Assembly (NCBI GenBank): GCA_001598975.1
Contig: BBXU01002753.1
Span: 1-36,938 of the forward strand
DNA length: 36,938 nucleotides
Direction of reading: 5' to 3'
Origin: Parachlorella kessleri
Taxonomy: Eukaryota > Chlorophyta > Trebouxiophyceae > Chlorellales > Chlorellaceae
Shown here: positions 11,901 through 22,077 of the stretch, one piece after another
How positions within the stretch are numbered: position 1 is the first letter of the stretch
Layout: every line of letters starts with the position of its first letter
The notes under the pieces: generated by a model
What the model was told of the DNA's origin: nothing
What the model saw: only the letters and a program-made list of their open reading frames with translations
Databases searched by the model: none
Translations under genes and position numbers: made by a program

Positions 11901-12966
11901 GTTTGGCCCACCTGTCCCAAGAGCCGGAGAAAGCCAAGGCTGTGCCTCCCCTGGTGTCAAGCAGACCTCCTCGCGTCGCCGGCGGCGACGACGCGGCGGG
12001 GATGATGACGATGACTACGATGATGACGAAGATGAGGTTGGCGGCAGCGGCCTGGATGGGTACTCCTTCATGGATCTCTACAACTCCACGCCCGTCAGGG
12101 GCCAGCAGCCAGGAGCCACCCTTGTAGAGGTCACCTTTGCGACCGCACCCAAGTTCACCAACGCGTCGGCGGGGCTGCCAGAGGTGGGTGGCCCGTTGGC
12201 CTTGCCCTTCCTCTGTGTATCTCCGTACCGAGCTGTGGTACCACCCTGCTTGCAACCGGTGAAGGAGGGCGGCGGCTTGCGCCCTGGCTATGAGGCGCAA
12301 TGTGCATGCCTGGAAACGCATTGCGAGTGGGTGGGGGGTATGCTTTGCTTGCTGGCTTGCGTGCCTGTTTTAATCTTCGCAGGCACTCCTTTCTCTGTAG
12401 CTGCTAGGGCAGCACCTGTGGTGCCACAGGGTGCTGCCCTAGCAGCTACAGAAAAGAGTTTGTAGGGCATGTGAGTTCTTATTCCTAGCACAGGATGCTG
12501 GAATAGGAATTTAGGTGCCTAGCTGCGAATGCTCCCCTTCCTGCCGCAGATGGTGCATATGCACCAAGCGGCGACCCAGCTGGGGGCCCTGCCCACGCAG
12601 CAGGACTTGGTGGACCTCGTCACAGCGTGCATAGCACAGCAGGACCCCATGGCCGCAGCGCGCACGGTGGACCTGCTGCGCACGGTTCACACCGCGGACC
12701 CAGCAGCCGCAGCAGAAGCTGCGGGGGCGGGCCAGGAAGAACAGCTTCTCTTGTTGGTGGAGCCTCTGCTGCAGCGGTTGGAAAAAAGCGAGCAGGCGGG
12801 GCGGTTAAGTGAGGATGATGGGCCGCTGCTGAGGGAGCTAAGGGCGTTGGGCATGGGGGGAGGGAGGCCGGCTGCTGGGGCGCTGATGCCGGCAGGGGGG
12901 CAGGACGATGAGGAGGGAGTTGATGAGGACTGGCGAGAACTGTATGCCGAGTTTGACATGCTGTAG
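5925..12966 (+). CDS. pTAC3-like plastid protein (PPR-type repeats, SAP domain, acidic tail)
   Basis: Likely homologue of land-plant pTAC3, a PPR/SAP protein of the plastid-encoded RNA polymerase complex. Exon model: 5925-6066, 6141-6191, 6337-6478, 6722-6900, 7281-7474, 7853-7947 or 7963, 8309-8430, 8691-8770, 8989-9210, 9545-9645, 9953-10128, 10543-10796, 11109-11168, 11465-11647, 11965-12183, 12550-12966; about 878 residues. The start is set by a short first exon that is open in the right phase and encodes a basic, Ser/Ala-rich, transit-like N-terminus ending RRLAYSDADLAQFSG. Exons 4-6 hold PPR-like helical pairs such as GPRAYHALVFTYLKGN and PQSYAAVVQGYVQRGD. Exon 12 ends in a SAP DNA-binding motif, VREIRAEL followed by NKKELIKRL. 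Exons 14 and 15 are strongly acidic, and exon 15 begins with seven Arg then an Asp run. Exons 7 and 9 have the least certain junctions. The combination of PPR, SAP and acidic tail supports the call; another PPR-SAP protein is possible. Confidence 0.65.
8246..8293 (+). repeat. C-rich tract followed by (AC)n in an intron
   Basis: A run of C with single A interruptions passes into about nine AC units (8274-8292) a few bases before the acceptor at 8308 of the pTAC3-like gene. It probably serves as the pyrimidine-rich part of the 3' splice region. Confidence 0.85.
9857..9893 (+). repeat. Interrupted GCT/CTG triplet repeat in an intron
   Basis: GCTGCTGCTATTG is followed by six or more CTG units, then CCGCTG. 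It lies about 60 bases before the acceptor at 9952 in the pTAC3-like gene and is one of several CTG/CAG tracts in the window. Confidence 0.8.
12395..12451 (+). repeat. Near-perfect inverted repeat (hairpin) in the last intron of the pTAC3-like gene
   Basis: The left arm CTGTAGCTGCTAGGGCAGCA (from 12395) continues as CCTGTGG. The right arm reads CCACAGGG then TGCTGCCCTAGCAGCTACAG, ending at 12451. The arms are complementary over about 27 bases with a single extra G and a loop of a few bases. Weaker complementarity continues outward (CTCCTTT against AAAAGAG). In the transcript this would be a very stable stem. It may be a remnant of a fold-back element or a small-RNA precursor; the sequence alone does not decide. 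Confidence 0.9.
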
Positions 12967-13726
12967 GAGGTCGCCCTTGCTTGTGCTTCCACAACTGTGG
13001 TTGGTTGACATTAACAGATGATGCGATAAGGGATAGCTGGAAAGCTTCTGGGCTGGGTGCAGCTGTGAGTTGTTACAGCTAGCAGCGGCTGACTGTTGAC
13101 ACAGCTCTTTGCCTGTGAAGCTCTTACATGGGAGGTAATGACTCAGAATCGATGTTGACCGCCGCAATACGCTTGCAGCAGCAAGCATGTGGTCCAGCAT
13201 TGTGTCAGCTTGCTCAGCTGGCACAAGTTGCCGCGCTATGTGTGCACATTTGTCGGCCTGGTTCATTTCCCACTTCAACCCAGCCATGGGTCAGCTCACA
13301 TGGCACAGCTTATCAAAGTATTGGATGGCATGCAAAGCATGCAAGCCGCCCAGCCTCGTGCGCAATGTTTCATGAATAGCGTTCCTTAAACAGTAAACCC
13401 CAAAAAGAGTAGCAACCCGGCAGCCTTCGTCTTGGTCGGCTAGACATCTCCCATCCCTGTTATCTATCTATGATATCAGAACCCTCTCCAAGCAGTCCGG
13501 GTCCCTGCCTTCTCTTCCTAAATTTGAATATATATACTTGACAAGCATGCAGTGGATCCATCTCAGCTCCCTACCAATCCTAGTGCCTCTGACGCACCTT
13601 AGTGCAACCCTCGAAACAGGGTAAACTTACTACGAGGAGACTACCGGCAAAGAGACGGGCAACCAATCGGATGCTCAGCAAGTCTTAGTGGCCATTAGAT
13701 TTGCCTTACCCATCTCGACCTACGGA
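12967..13726. other. Spacer between two convergent genes
   Basis: The pTAC3-like gene ends at 12966 on plus and the AGTRAP-like gene ends at 13727 on minus, so this stretch should hold two 3' UTRs and their poly(A) sites. It includes an AT-richer patch near 13520-13545. No gene supported. Confidence 0.5.
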
Positions 13727-14604
13727 TTACACAATTTGTAAGTCGGGGTTATGGTCGTGCGTTGTTGCCTGGACGGGCACCCCATTTGACGGCTGCACGG
13801 GAGCCAGCTGCGGCGCCGGCTGCATGGCAGGCTGCGGGGGCACATACTGCTGGGGCTGCATAGTCGGCTGCTGCTGCTGCTGCGCTGCGGCAAAGCGGTC
13901 AAAGGGGTCCCTTGCAGGCTGCGGCGGCGGATTGCCAAAAGGCTGGTACTGAGCCTCCATTGGACCTGCAAGCAAGTTTCAACCGACATAAATACAACTC
14001 ATGCCCGCTGCAACGCACCAGGAAGCTGAGTGGAGCCCCCGAATGCACGAACTCCACTATCCAGGAACCTTATGTGCAGAGCGGCATTCTTGGCAGTCAC
14101 ACAGGATGAAGCAGTATGATAAGTGTCTAGTGCCTCACCTGGGTCGGTACTCCTCCACACATCGTAAGCAAACCAGGTGCCAGCTGCTTTGACAAAGAGC
14201 ACCAGGAAGGCCAGGAAGCCGGCCAACTTGCCGGGATGCCCTGTTATGAGCCAGATGAGGTCTGCAGCCAAGACTTCCACGCACCCACTTGCACCTTTGC
14301 AGCAGCCGACCTGTTCCTGAAACTTGTGGCAGGTTGCAAGCTAGCAGTGCCAGGACTCGGGTACCCTTCTGGGCACTGCAACTGCAACGTTGTTTGTCAT
14401 ACCTGATAGAAGGCTGAGTGGCGTAAGCAGCATGTAGCACGCCACCAGGTCCCTGTTGGCAAAGAGCGAGCCAACAATGCCAAGGGCAGCGATACTAGTG
14501 CCCGCATCACTAAGAAACAACCCTGCTGCCAATGACACCGCTGCCACACAGGCCAGTCGCTCTGAGGGAGTGTCACAAGCCAAGAAGCTGACCAGCGGCG
14601 GCAT
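13727..14604 (-). CDS. AGTRAP-like small multi-pass membrane protein
   Basis: Three exons on minus (14604-14403, 14261-14139, 13962-13727) join in phase to give 186 residues. An in-frame stop lies 12 bases before the ATG at 14604, which supports that start. The protein has about three or four hydrophobic helices: one around the segment AAVSLAAGLFLSDAG, one from the Ala/Leu-rich stretch before FANRDLVACYML, one running into DLIWLITGHPGKL, and one around FLAFLVLFVKAAG. The order helix, ANRDLVACYMLLTP, DLIWL, then a last helix ending WFAYDVWRS resembles the angiotensin receptor-associated protein family (AGTRAP), which acts in vesicle trafficking in animals. The cytosolic tail is Pro/Gln-rich with YQPFGNPPPQ and a DPF motif, which in other proteins binds clathrin adaptors. 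The family call rests on motif spacing read by eye; the membrane topology and tail composition are clear. The role in an alga is unknown. Confidence 0.5.
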
Positions 14605-15108
14605 GGCCCAAGATCACAGGGAGGGGTGCCAGGTAGCGTCCAGCCAGCCAGGATCGGCTATCCACGACCCGCCGTCTGTTGCCTGAGAAAGCCAGGAGAT
14701 ACTAGATAGTTGAGGGCAGCTGGCGAAGAAGCCATGATGCCGCGTCCGAATCGGGCACTACTAACCCTTACATGAGGGAATGAAAGCCAGGTTTGTTTCC
14801 TCATGCGCACTCTTGCAGAAGAGTAGGCACAAGGCACGTGTGCATAAAGTATTTTCTACAATCTGTAATCCAGCACAACCACAGGGTCAGCAGGGACCAC
14901 AAGGCAAGCCAGAAGCGTGCGCAGGGCACGAAGGGATACGCCAGCTCAGTGACTCAAAAGTGGGGTACGACAAGAAGAATCACCAGCATACGTAATTAAC
15001 CATTTTGTACATCTGTGAAGCAGGTGACGACGGCACCTGGGACACCGCCATCTTCCAGCCTTGGGGCCCCAGGAAGGACCTTTCCACAAGGACCCTATAG
15101 AAGCAGCT
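14605..15108. other. Spacer between two minus-strand genes
   Basis: It holds the promoter of the AGTRAP-like gene and the 3' UTR of the MRS2 gene. I see no gene or strong repeat. Confidence 0.45.
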
Positions 15109-18100
15109 CTATATCAGCCGCTTCCAGCGGCAATAGGCCAGGATGCCTCCAAACACCGCCACCGCGCCCACGCCCGCAGAGACCGACAGCGCCACAAACA
15201 TGGAGTAGGGTCCAGGGCCGTCCAAGTCGGGCTTAAGCTCCACGTTCATCGCAAACAGCCCTGTGACTGCGGTGACCAGGCCCACGGCTGCGGAGAAGGC
15301 TGTGAGCACCAGGTCTAGCCGGATGAGCTGGTTGCGGTGGGAGTCCAGCTCGATGTTGATGAAATCCTCGGTGTCATCCACATACTCGCAGAGTGTCTGT
15401 AGCTGGTTCCACGTAGAGTCGAGCTGCAGGCAGGGCCAGCAAGAGGAGGTGCCTCAAGCTACTGCCATGCGAGCAGGGAGGAGCTGCAAGCACATCGCCA
15501 ATCATATGATTTTGGTCATTCCAACGTATTCCAAGGAAGCCCTGCCAGAAAAACCATCGACTGACTGTGAGGCAGGCAGGCTTTGCAGCCCACAAGGCAA
15601 CCTTGTGCCAACGCCTTGGGGAAGGGGTGCGGCCGCCACCTGCCCCTGGTTCTGTCCCCATGGACTCCTTCATGCCGATCCCACTTGCCTGCATGAAGTA
15701 TGCCTCCAGAAGCATCTCCACCTGCTCGATGGCCTCCTCCTCCTCCTCGCTATCGCTGCTGCTACTGCTGCTGATCAGTGACTTTGGGGACGTTGGCGTC
15801 TGCAGACCGCTGGCCTGCAGTGGCGGCCCGGGGGAGGGGCAGGGACTGTAACTTCCGAACCAGGGACCACAAGACAGTGCCTACGCCGAGACAAGCTTGC
15901 TCAGCCGGCTGGCCGAGGAGAAGGGCTGGAAAGAGGAACAAGAGTCACGACAGGAAGACTATCCCTTGGGCTAAGAACAGTATAACCCCATCATGCCAGC
16001 AGGCAGGCAGGCAATTATACCACAGTAGCCACACCAGTGCTGTGCCCACCCCACGCACCTCAAAGCCCACCGTCAGCGGCACATCCATGGGAGTGTCTCG
16101 GCCGCTCATGGCTGCACGCTGCATGCTGAGCAGCTGGGCCCGCGCTGCGTCCTGCTGGCGCTCCGCTTCCAGCGCTGTGAGGTTCATGTCCATCATGTCC
16201 GAGTCGTCGTCCAGGAACTTCTCAAGCACCTCTCGCAGCTACAAACACAACACAGACAAAGAGGCGTGTAATCTGTCTGGGAGCAAGGACAAGCTGTCTG
16301 TCTCATGGCCTGTCGCCGATTAGTTATCTAGCACCCCAAGCGCCTGGGGCACAAAGCTATGTGCAGGGTGCTACTTAAGGAGCCAAGCGAAGCACCACCT
16401 CTGCCTATTTGAGGTGCTTGGCAGGTGGTGTACCTAGGTCAGGTTGCTAAGATCCACAATACAGTATCACAACCTCTGTTTCACCTACTCTACACAATCC
16501 GGCACACCAGACTAAATACGCAGCAACACGGCACTGCCTCAAGGCACGAAGGCAACCTACCACAACCGCCAGGCTCGCCCCCAGCGGCCTCCCACCCTTG
16601 CACTGCGCTCCTCTGCGCCCAGGTCCTGCGCCCACGGCCTTTCTAACTCGCTGGCTGCGCTCTCACCGTCTCTACGCGCGTGGTCAGCCGCACCATCCTG
16701 TTCTTGATGCGCCGCACACGCTCTAGGTTGCTGGTGCTGACGTGGCCGGTCAGCGAGTCCAGGGCAGGGTGGGCGGCCGACTCCAGGTCGCCCGCCATGC
16801 GCTTCAGGTAGGAGCACACCTGCGCGTGCGATGACCACTAGACATGTCTTTGTGCGCGCCGGGGCTCTGGGCCGCACATGAGGTGGCTGGCGAGGGCGCT
16901 TGAAGAACTCCTGTAAGTGCTAGTGCAGGTGGGCTAGCTTGCCTAGCCCAAGCGAGGGTGAAAGCAGGGGTGTTGAAGTGCGACTGACCCTCCTGCTGTC
17001 AGTAGCTAGCCTTGCTGGCGTACGCAGGCACCACCCGTGCCCCCAACAGGAACGCTGCTGCCACATGCACAAGCCCGCTGGCCAGGGAGTCGCCCCTACC
17101 GAGTCCAGGGCCACTTCCAGCACGCGCAGCTCAAAGGGCATGTCCTCAGCAATGCCGCCTCCCCCGGCCGTCACGCCGGCAGCTGTAGTGAGGTCCACCA
17201 GCGACTTGGAGGCAGGGCCGCTGGTCATCTTCCCCCCAGCGCCACCACCCATGCCAGCAAGATTGTCCAGGCTCCGAGCGCTGTTGACACTGTCTGCATG
17301 CGCCCTCAGCTTGCGTTGGAGCGTTTCCACAAAGGTGCTGACATTGTCGTCATCCGTCACCGCCACATAGGCTCTGTCTGCAGGCGGGAGAACAGGTGGC
17401 CAAATCAGCCAGCAATCTGTGCTCTTTCAAAAAGATCCTGCAGGGCTTGTGATTCCTGCTGCCATGACATAGCCTGGCTGCAGAGACGACCTTCCTTCTC
17501 TTTGTCAGCTGCGTTGGCCCTGCGGCTGCCTGCTGCCCCTTCCCTGAGGAAGCACAAGATAGCAAGCAAGCAAGACCTGCATGCCAGTGGAGCGTCCTTA
17601 CAACTTACCAATGGTGATGATCATCTTGATGTACTCCAGGTTCACCTGCAGAGCACGGCAGCTTTGCAGCATCGGGCCACATGGAAAATGTTGCACATGG
17701 AAAAGTATTTCAAGCAGACCAGCAAGCAGACCAGCTGGCAGACCAGCAGATACAGGCTAGTACCACAACACACTGCCAACCCGCCAACATTCCCTGGGCA
17801 ACACAACCCAGGCACCCTGCACAGGCGGGGACCGAGGCCGGCGCACGGGGCCCTGGGCAGCAGCAGCCTTTAGCAAGGGAAACCGTGCCCAGCCGCCAAG
17901 TGCTGACTCACCACCAGGGCCCGCTCTCGGCAGAGGATGGCGGAGGGGTAGGAGGTTGCCAGCTGGGGGTCCAGCAGGCGCAGGTCGCGCAGCTGCACCC
18001 CCATCTGCTGCGTGATGGCCAGCTTGCCCATGGGCAGCAGCTGCGACTCGCCTCGGTCATCCATGACGACCCACTGCGCCCCAAGCAATGGAACAAAGCG

Positions 18101-18653
18101 GCCACGGTTGAGCCACAGCTGGAACATCTTTTGCTCGCTGCACAAGTGAAGCTTGCCCTGCCGTCCCACACAACTGAGGTCTGGGCTTACGGGCCGGCTT
18201 TCTGCATGCACAGCCGGCAGGCAGGCTCAACCTTTCAGCGGCCTGGCTGGCACTGATACGGAGCGACTGGTGCTCTTCCAGATGACGCATTCCAGCCACC
18301 ACGCACTTTCTCGCCCCGCCAACCACAGAAACCCAGCACAGCTGCCCATCCCCCACCTTGCGCACAGCCACCGCCGACTTGATAGCCTGTGCCTTCTGCT
18401 TGCGAGCAGAGGCGGCTGCACCGCCGTGCCGCGCTGCCGCGCCACCTTCTAGTGGTTGTCCCAGCGGCTGCAGCTCCTCAGATGGTGGCCCGTGAGTAAC
18501 CCCTGTATCTCCCAACTCCGAGTGGAACTCCCCAACTGAGCCCTCATTGTGCTCTTCAATGTCCAGCATGTAGCTGACGTGCCGCCCCTCTCCGCCCCTT
18601 CCGCTGCCCTCAAGTTCGCCTCCGTCTCCAGAAGGATAGCCTTCGGCAGTCAT
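15109..18653 (-). CDS. MRS2: MRS2/CorA-type magnesium transporter
   Basis: Plant-type MRS2 (MGT) Mg2+ channel of mitochondrial, plastid or vacuolar membranes. Exons on minus: 18653-18357, about 18118-17912, 17645-17609, 17377-17100, 16819-16667, 16238-16059, 15799-15689, 15423-15109; about 525 residues with the frame closing exactly. Exon 1 encodes a poorly conserved, Gly/Glu-rich, low-complexity N-terminus. Exon 2 begins the conserved part with WVVMDDRGESQ, LRDLRLLDPQLATSYPSAIL and RERALV; exon 3 continues VNLEYIKMIITI. Exon 4 has MPFELRVLEVALDS after a Gly-rich insertion. Exons 5-7 give the coiled-coil region (NLERVRRIKNRMVRLTTRVE, FLDDDSDMMDMNLT, EMLLEAYFMQ). Exon 8 has YVDDTEDFINIELDSHRNQL and two C-terminal membrane helices. 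The family signature GMN at the end of the first helix is AMN here (about residues 479-481). The intron after FMQ uses a GC donor. The start is the first ATG in a frame open further upstream; the acceptor of exon 2 could instead be at 18127. Confidence 0.92.
15424..15688 (-). other. GC-AG intron in MRS2
   Basis: On minus the upstream exon ends CATGCAG and the intron begins GCAAGT, the classic GC-AG donor context. It ends CCTGCAG before CTCGACTCTACG. The flanking protein joins as EAYFMQ to LDSTWNQL and YVDDTEDF, the order expected in MRS2, with phase 0 kept. A GT donor four bases further (GTGGGA) would break the frame. Confidence 0.85.
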
Positions 18654-19379
18654 GCTGCCTAGCTCGTGCCTGCTGCGAGCTTTGGCTTCCAAGCCGGCAC
18701 TTATGACCTCCTTCCCCAGGGGCAGCCTGTGCGTGAATGTCGGGGAGGAGACTACTTTCAGGGCTCACATCCCAGGCGCACAGCAGCTAGAACGGCATGC
18801 AACAGGGACTGCTTGACGAAACTGCTTTAATAACATACAGCAGCCTCAGTGTTCTATATTTTCACTTGCAGTTGACCGGGTGGTGAGGTTAAGCATATTC
18901 AAAGCCAATGCTCGAGCAACGCACAGAGGCACAGAAGGGAATCTGAGGCACAAGAAGTCTGCGACCAAGAATCCTGCCCGGCATGGGAATCAACCTTGGA
19001 CGGAGCTGGAAAGGAAGGGACACAGCAGCAGATGCAAAAGCCTGATCGAATCATTTCATGGCAAGTGCTTGCCCACTATAATGCAGATGAAGATGCCCAA
19101 CGCATGCCAGTGCACCTGGTTGGCGTCACAAAAGAGGTATTTAAGTAATTGCCCCTATTTGCTCCACTGCTGCATGCCCTTTCATGCTTGGAGCACAAGA
19201 TATCGCAAATGTGAGCGTCGCAATTCTAGTTGGCAACAGAAGCAACTACAGTCTCGTTCTTATAGAAACCTTTCCGCAGTAGAAAGGCCTTCCAGCACGC
19301 GCCACACAATAAGCATTACAGGATCTCATCGCTGTATAATGCAAATGTCTGTACCCACAGCGCGAGTCAAAGTGCCTAG
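18654..19379. other. Spacer between MRS2 and ETFA
   Basis: It holds the MRS2 promoter and the ETFA 3' UTR. The plus-strand open frame across 18880-19452 has no recognisable domain and overlaps the last ETFA exon, so I treat it as chance. Nothing else supported. Confidence 0.5.
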
Positions 19380-22077
19380 TCACTGTTTTGCCTTGCTGAT
19401 GGCCTCCTCCAGCTCCGGCACGATCTTGAACAAATCCCCAACAAGGCCGTAATCCGCCACCTGCAGCAGCAGCAGCAGCAGCAGCAGCCATCATAACCCC
19501 TTGTGAGTGGGCTGCATGCACTCCCAGCTACATGGACCGCCACCCACGCATTACAATCTTAACATGGGCTCCTTGGTCATACCAATGTGCAGCGCATCCT
19601 GATGATGCTTGCTCAAGGCCTGCATGTGCGTGCGACGGACCCAATATCTCCAGCTGCCCCATATAGGGCCCCACCTGCAGGAACCCTATGTGGGACACCA
19701 GAGGCTGTGACAGCCCACCTGGTAAATGGGTGCATCCGCGTCGGAGTTGATGGCCACAATGACCTTGGAGTCTTTCATGCCCGCAACATGCTGGATGGCC
19801 CCGCTGATGCCCACCGCAATGTACAGCTGCGGCGCCACCACCTTGCCCGTCTGGCCGACCTGCATGCAGGAGTCAAGCACGAGGGGCTGACCCTGGCCAT
19901 GGTGCCTGCTGGTTCATGTCTATTGCACACTCCCATGATCATGGGTGGGATTTAAGGGAGGTGCACGGTGGGTGGAACCAGATCACAAGGTGATCAGGTC
20001 ATCAGGTCACAACAAATAATCACCATGATCACCTTCAGCAGCCTACCAACCGCTTCCACTTTTGCTTCACCACGTAGGGGAGTGCACACCTGGCTTGCTT
20101 TGCAGCCTGGGCAAGGAAGTGTTTAACGAGCAGAGCTCCCTCACGCAAAGGGGCACGCTGTGTCACAGTTCCCCACCCCCACCCACACCCCACCCCCCCC
20201 CCACCCTGCCGCACTCACCTGCAGGTCATTGGGAACATACCCCGCATCCACTGCCGCCCGGGAGGCCCCCACCGCGCCGCCAAGCTTGTCGGCCAGCGAC
20301 TCCAGCATCCTGAAATTGTCGGCGCTCTTCAGCGCCCGCCCTCCAGACACCACCACCTTGGCCTGGCTCAGCTCGGGTCGCTCGCTGCGGCTGACCTCCT
20401 CGCCCACCCACTCGGACGCGGTGGCAGCTGCGGCCGCCTGTGTGATGCAAGAGGGATAGGGTGTGGGTGGAATTGTGGCAGGGGGGATAATAAAGGAGTG
20501 ACTTGTAGGTGGGGCAGCTGCATAGCAGTGGAGCAAGGGGTAAAGACGAGTGGGCTAGTTTCCAACTGCTACATGTAAATACATCGTGCGAGCTAGCACC
20601 TAAGCGGGCTATGTAGCAACCCCAGCACACAAGGTCGAGCACTTACAAGCACTTACACATTGCTCGCATACAGCTACGAGCCACACCTTGTAGGCGGAGC
20701 TTGTGTGCAGCTAGCCATTTATAGCTGGTCCAACAGTTTACCTTGGCCTCTTCCAGCTCCTCTGGGCTGACGGGCTCCACCTCAGCACTCCCCGCCCCTG
20801 TGGCTGCAGGAGGGAAGGCAGTGGGTCGGGCCTGCATGCAACCTCACCAATGCATTATTTCATGACTTGACAAGAGTGGACCGTCGAGTCCATGATGCAG
20901 TTTACCAGTACCACGGGGGAGCTTAACATACACAGCCAAGCTATCAAACTCTTGACTTGCTAGTTGCACCTTTCGCAGGGGCGCTGCCAGGCACTGTTGC
21001 ACCCCACGCCGAGCTCACCGTCAACATGCGGGGCCCGTCCCCTGTGCACTTGACGGTGGCCAAAGCATTTCCAGCATAAATGGGCCGCACGAAGGTATCC
21101 GGCCCCTGGACCTCGATGGCATCGGCCACTGGCTGCACATCTAGAAGAGCGGCTGCCCGCGGGAGCACATTGCGTCCAAAGGTGTTGGAGGGCGCAACTA
21201 TATGGGTGAAGTTCCTCCTGCAGTCCACATGCCAGCCAGGCTAGTGAGGTCATGGTGGCTAGGGATGTTGACAAGCAGGGGGACTGGTGCCATGAGCCAC
21301 CAATCTCAGCACCGCAGGACGCGATTATGAACATCCTTCTTCTGACGGGCTCCGGTTAAGACCAACACTCAATGAGGTAATACGTTGCCATACTAGTGCA
21401 CAGTCGGTTGAGAACTCACTTCTTCTGGACAGCAGCCAGGGCCGCTGCAGTTGGCTCAGCCAAGCCGTGCTCCAGGGCGGTATCATCGGCTAGTAAAACC
21501 TGCACGGTTGCCAGACCTGAGCTTCCTCCTGGGCTCCCTCCAGTGCAAAACACCGTGAGCCTGCACATGCCCTCCTACAAGCCTACATCCTACACGCCAT
21601 CCTAGAAGCCCAGTTGTGGAATGCGCCTGAACTGGGACAGCACAAGCTGGAACCCTTATGTGAGGTTTCCAAGAATTGTCAGAGGTCCGGGAGTCCCTCC
21701 CTTTCCACAGCAATAATAAGCAACCACCCACCTTGTCGACACCCTCTATCTTGCTTGCAGCATCAGCCGCTGCTGCAGCCTGGGATCCAGCCACTAGGAC
21801 GGTTACTGGGCCGCCAAGGGCCCTTGCTGCTGTAACAATGTTGAGAGTCACTGGTTGCAGTGTGCCTCCCTTCTGCTCCGCCAGTACAAGGCTGCTTAGC
21901 TGCAAGCAAAGCGACAGGCAGGCCAGGCACCCTTACGACCCATCGCCTGCTATGGTGTCGGGATCTGTTGTGATCAATAATAAACGTAGGCTTACTCACA
22001 CTCCTTGCAGAGTAGGAAAGAAGGCCGCTTCGCCAGCCTCTACAAACTCTTCTGGGCAGCGCGCCTAGACCCAACAT
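19380..22077 (-). CDS. ETFA: Electron transfer flavoprotein, alpha subunit (mitochondrial)
   Basis: The FAD-binding subunit of ETF, which passes electrons from acyl-CoA and branched-chain dehydrogenases to ETF-ubiquinone oxidoreductase in the mitochondrial matrix. Eight exons on minus (22077-22000, 21899-21732, 21499-21420, 21217-21019, 20831-20742, 20437-20219, 19859-19719, 19460-19380) join in phase to 351 residues, the usual family length. Residues 1-26 form an Arg/Ser/Leu-rich mitochondrial presequence ([20 protein letters not shown]). The N-terminal domain has [29 protein letters not shown] and [18 protein letters not shown]. The FAD domain has [15 protein letters not shown] (from about 233), [55 protein letters not shown] and [19 protein letters not shown]. 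All expected FAD-contact motifs are present. The gene is divergent from POLD1. Its last intron carries a CAG repeat next to the acceptor, and the intron after exon 6 has a G-rich tract. Confidence 0.97.
19464..19487 (+). repeat. (CAG)8 microsatellite at the acceptor of the last ETFA intron
   Basis: Eight perfect CAG units on plus, so CTG on the transcript. They abut the last acceptor (CTGCAG then GTGGCGG), so the repeat itself makes up the upstream acceptor context and offers no AG before the true site on the transcript strand. Confidence 0.9.
20171..20206 (-). repeat. G-rich tract on the ETFA transcript strand
   Basis: Plus reads as C runs split by single A or AC; on the transcript strand this gives at least six runs of three or more G within 36 bases. 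It lies in the ETFA intron directly after the exon ending at 20219. The spacing fits the G-quadruplex pattern (four G3+ runs with short loops). Folding is inferred, not shown. Confidence 0.8.

Noticed and set aside
12288..12491. Mirror-image peptides on both strands near 12360-12460
   Set aside because: They arise from the inverted repeat being read on each strand; neither is likely coding.
18880..19452. 190-codon open frame on plus between MRS2 and ETFA
   Set aside because: No domain, no codon pattern like the neighbours, and its 3' part is antisense to the last ETFA exon.
19970..20035. GATCA/GGTCA-like short repeats in an ETFA intron
   Set aside because: Short, imperfect and common in sequence; no sign of a defined operator or element.
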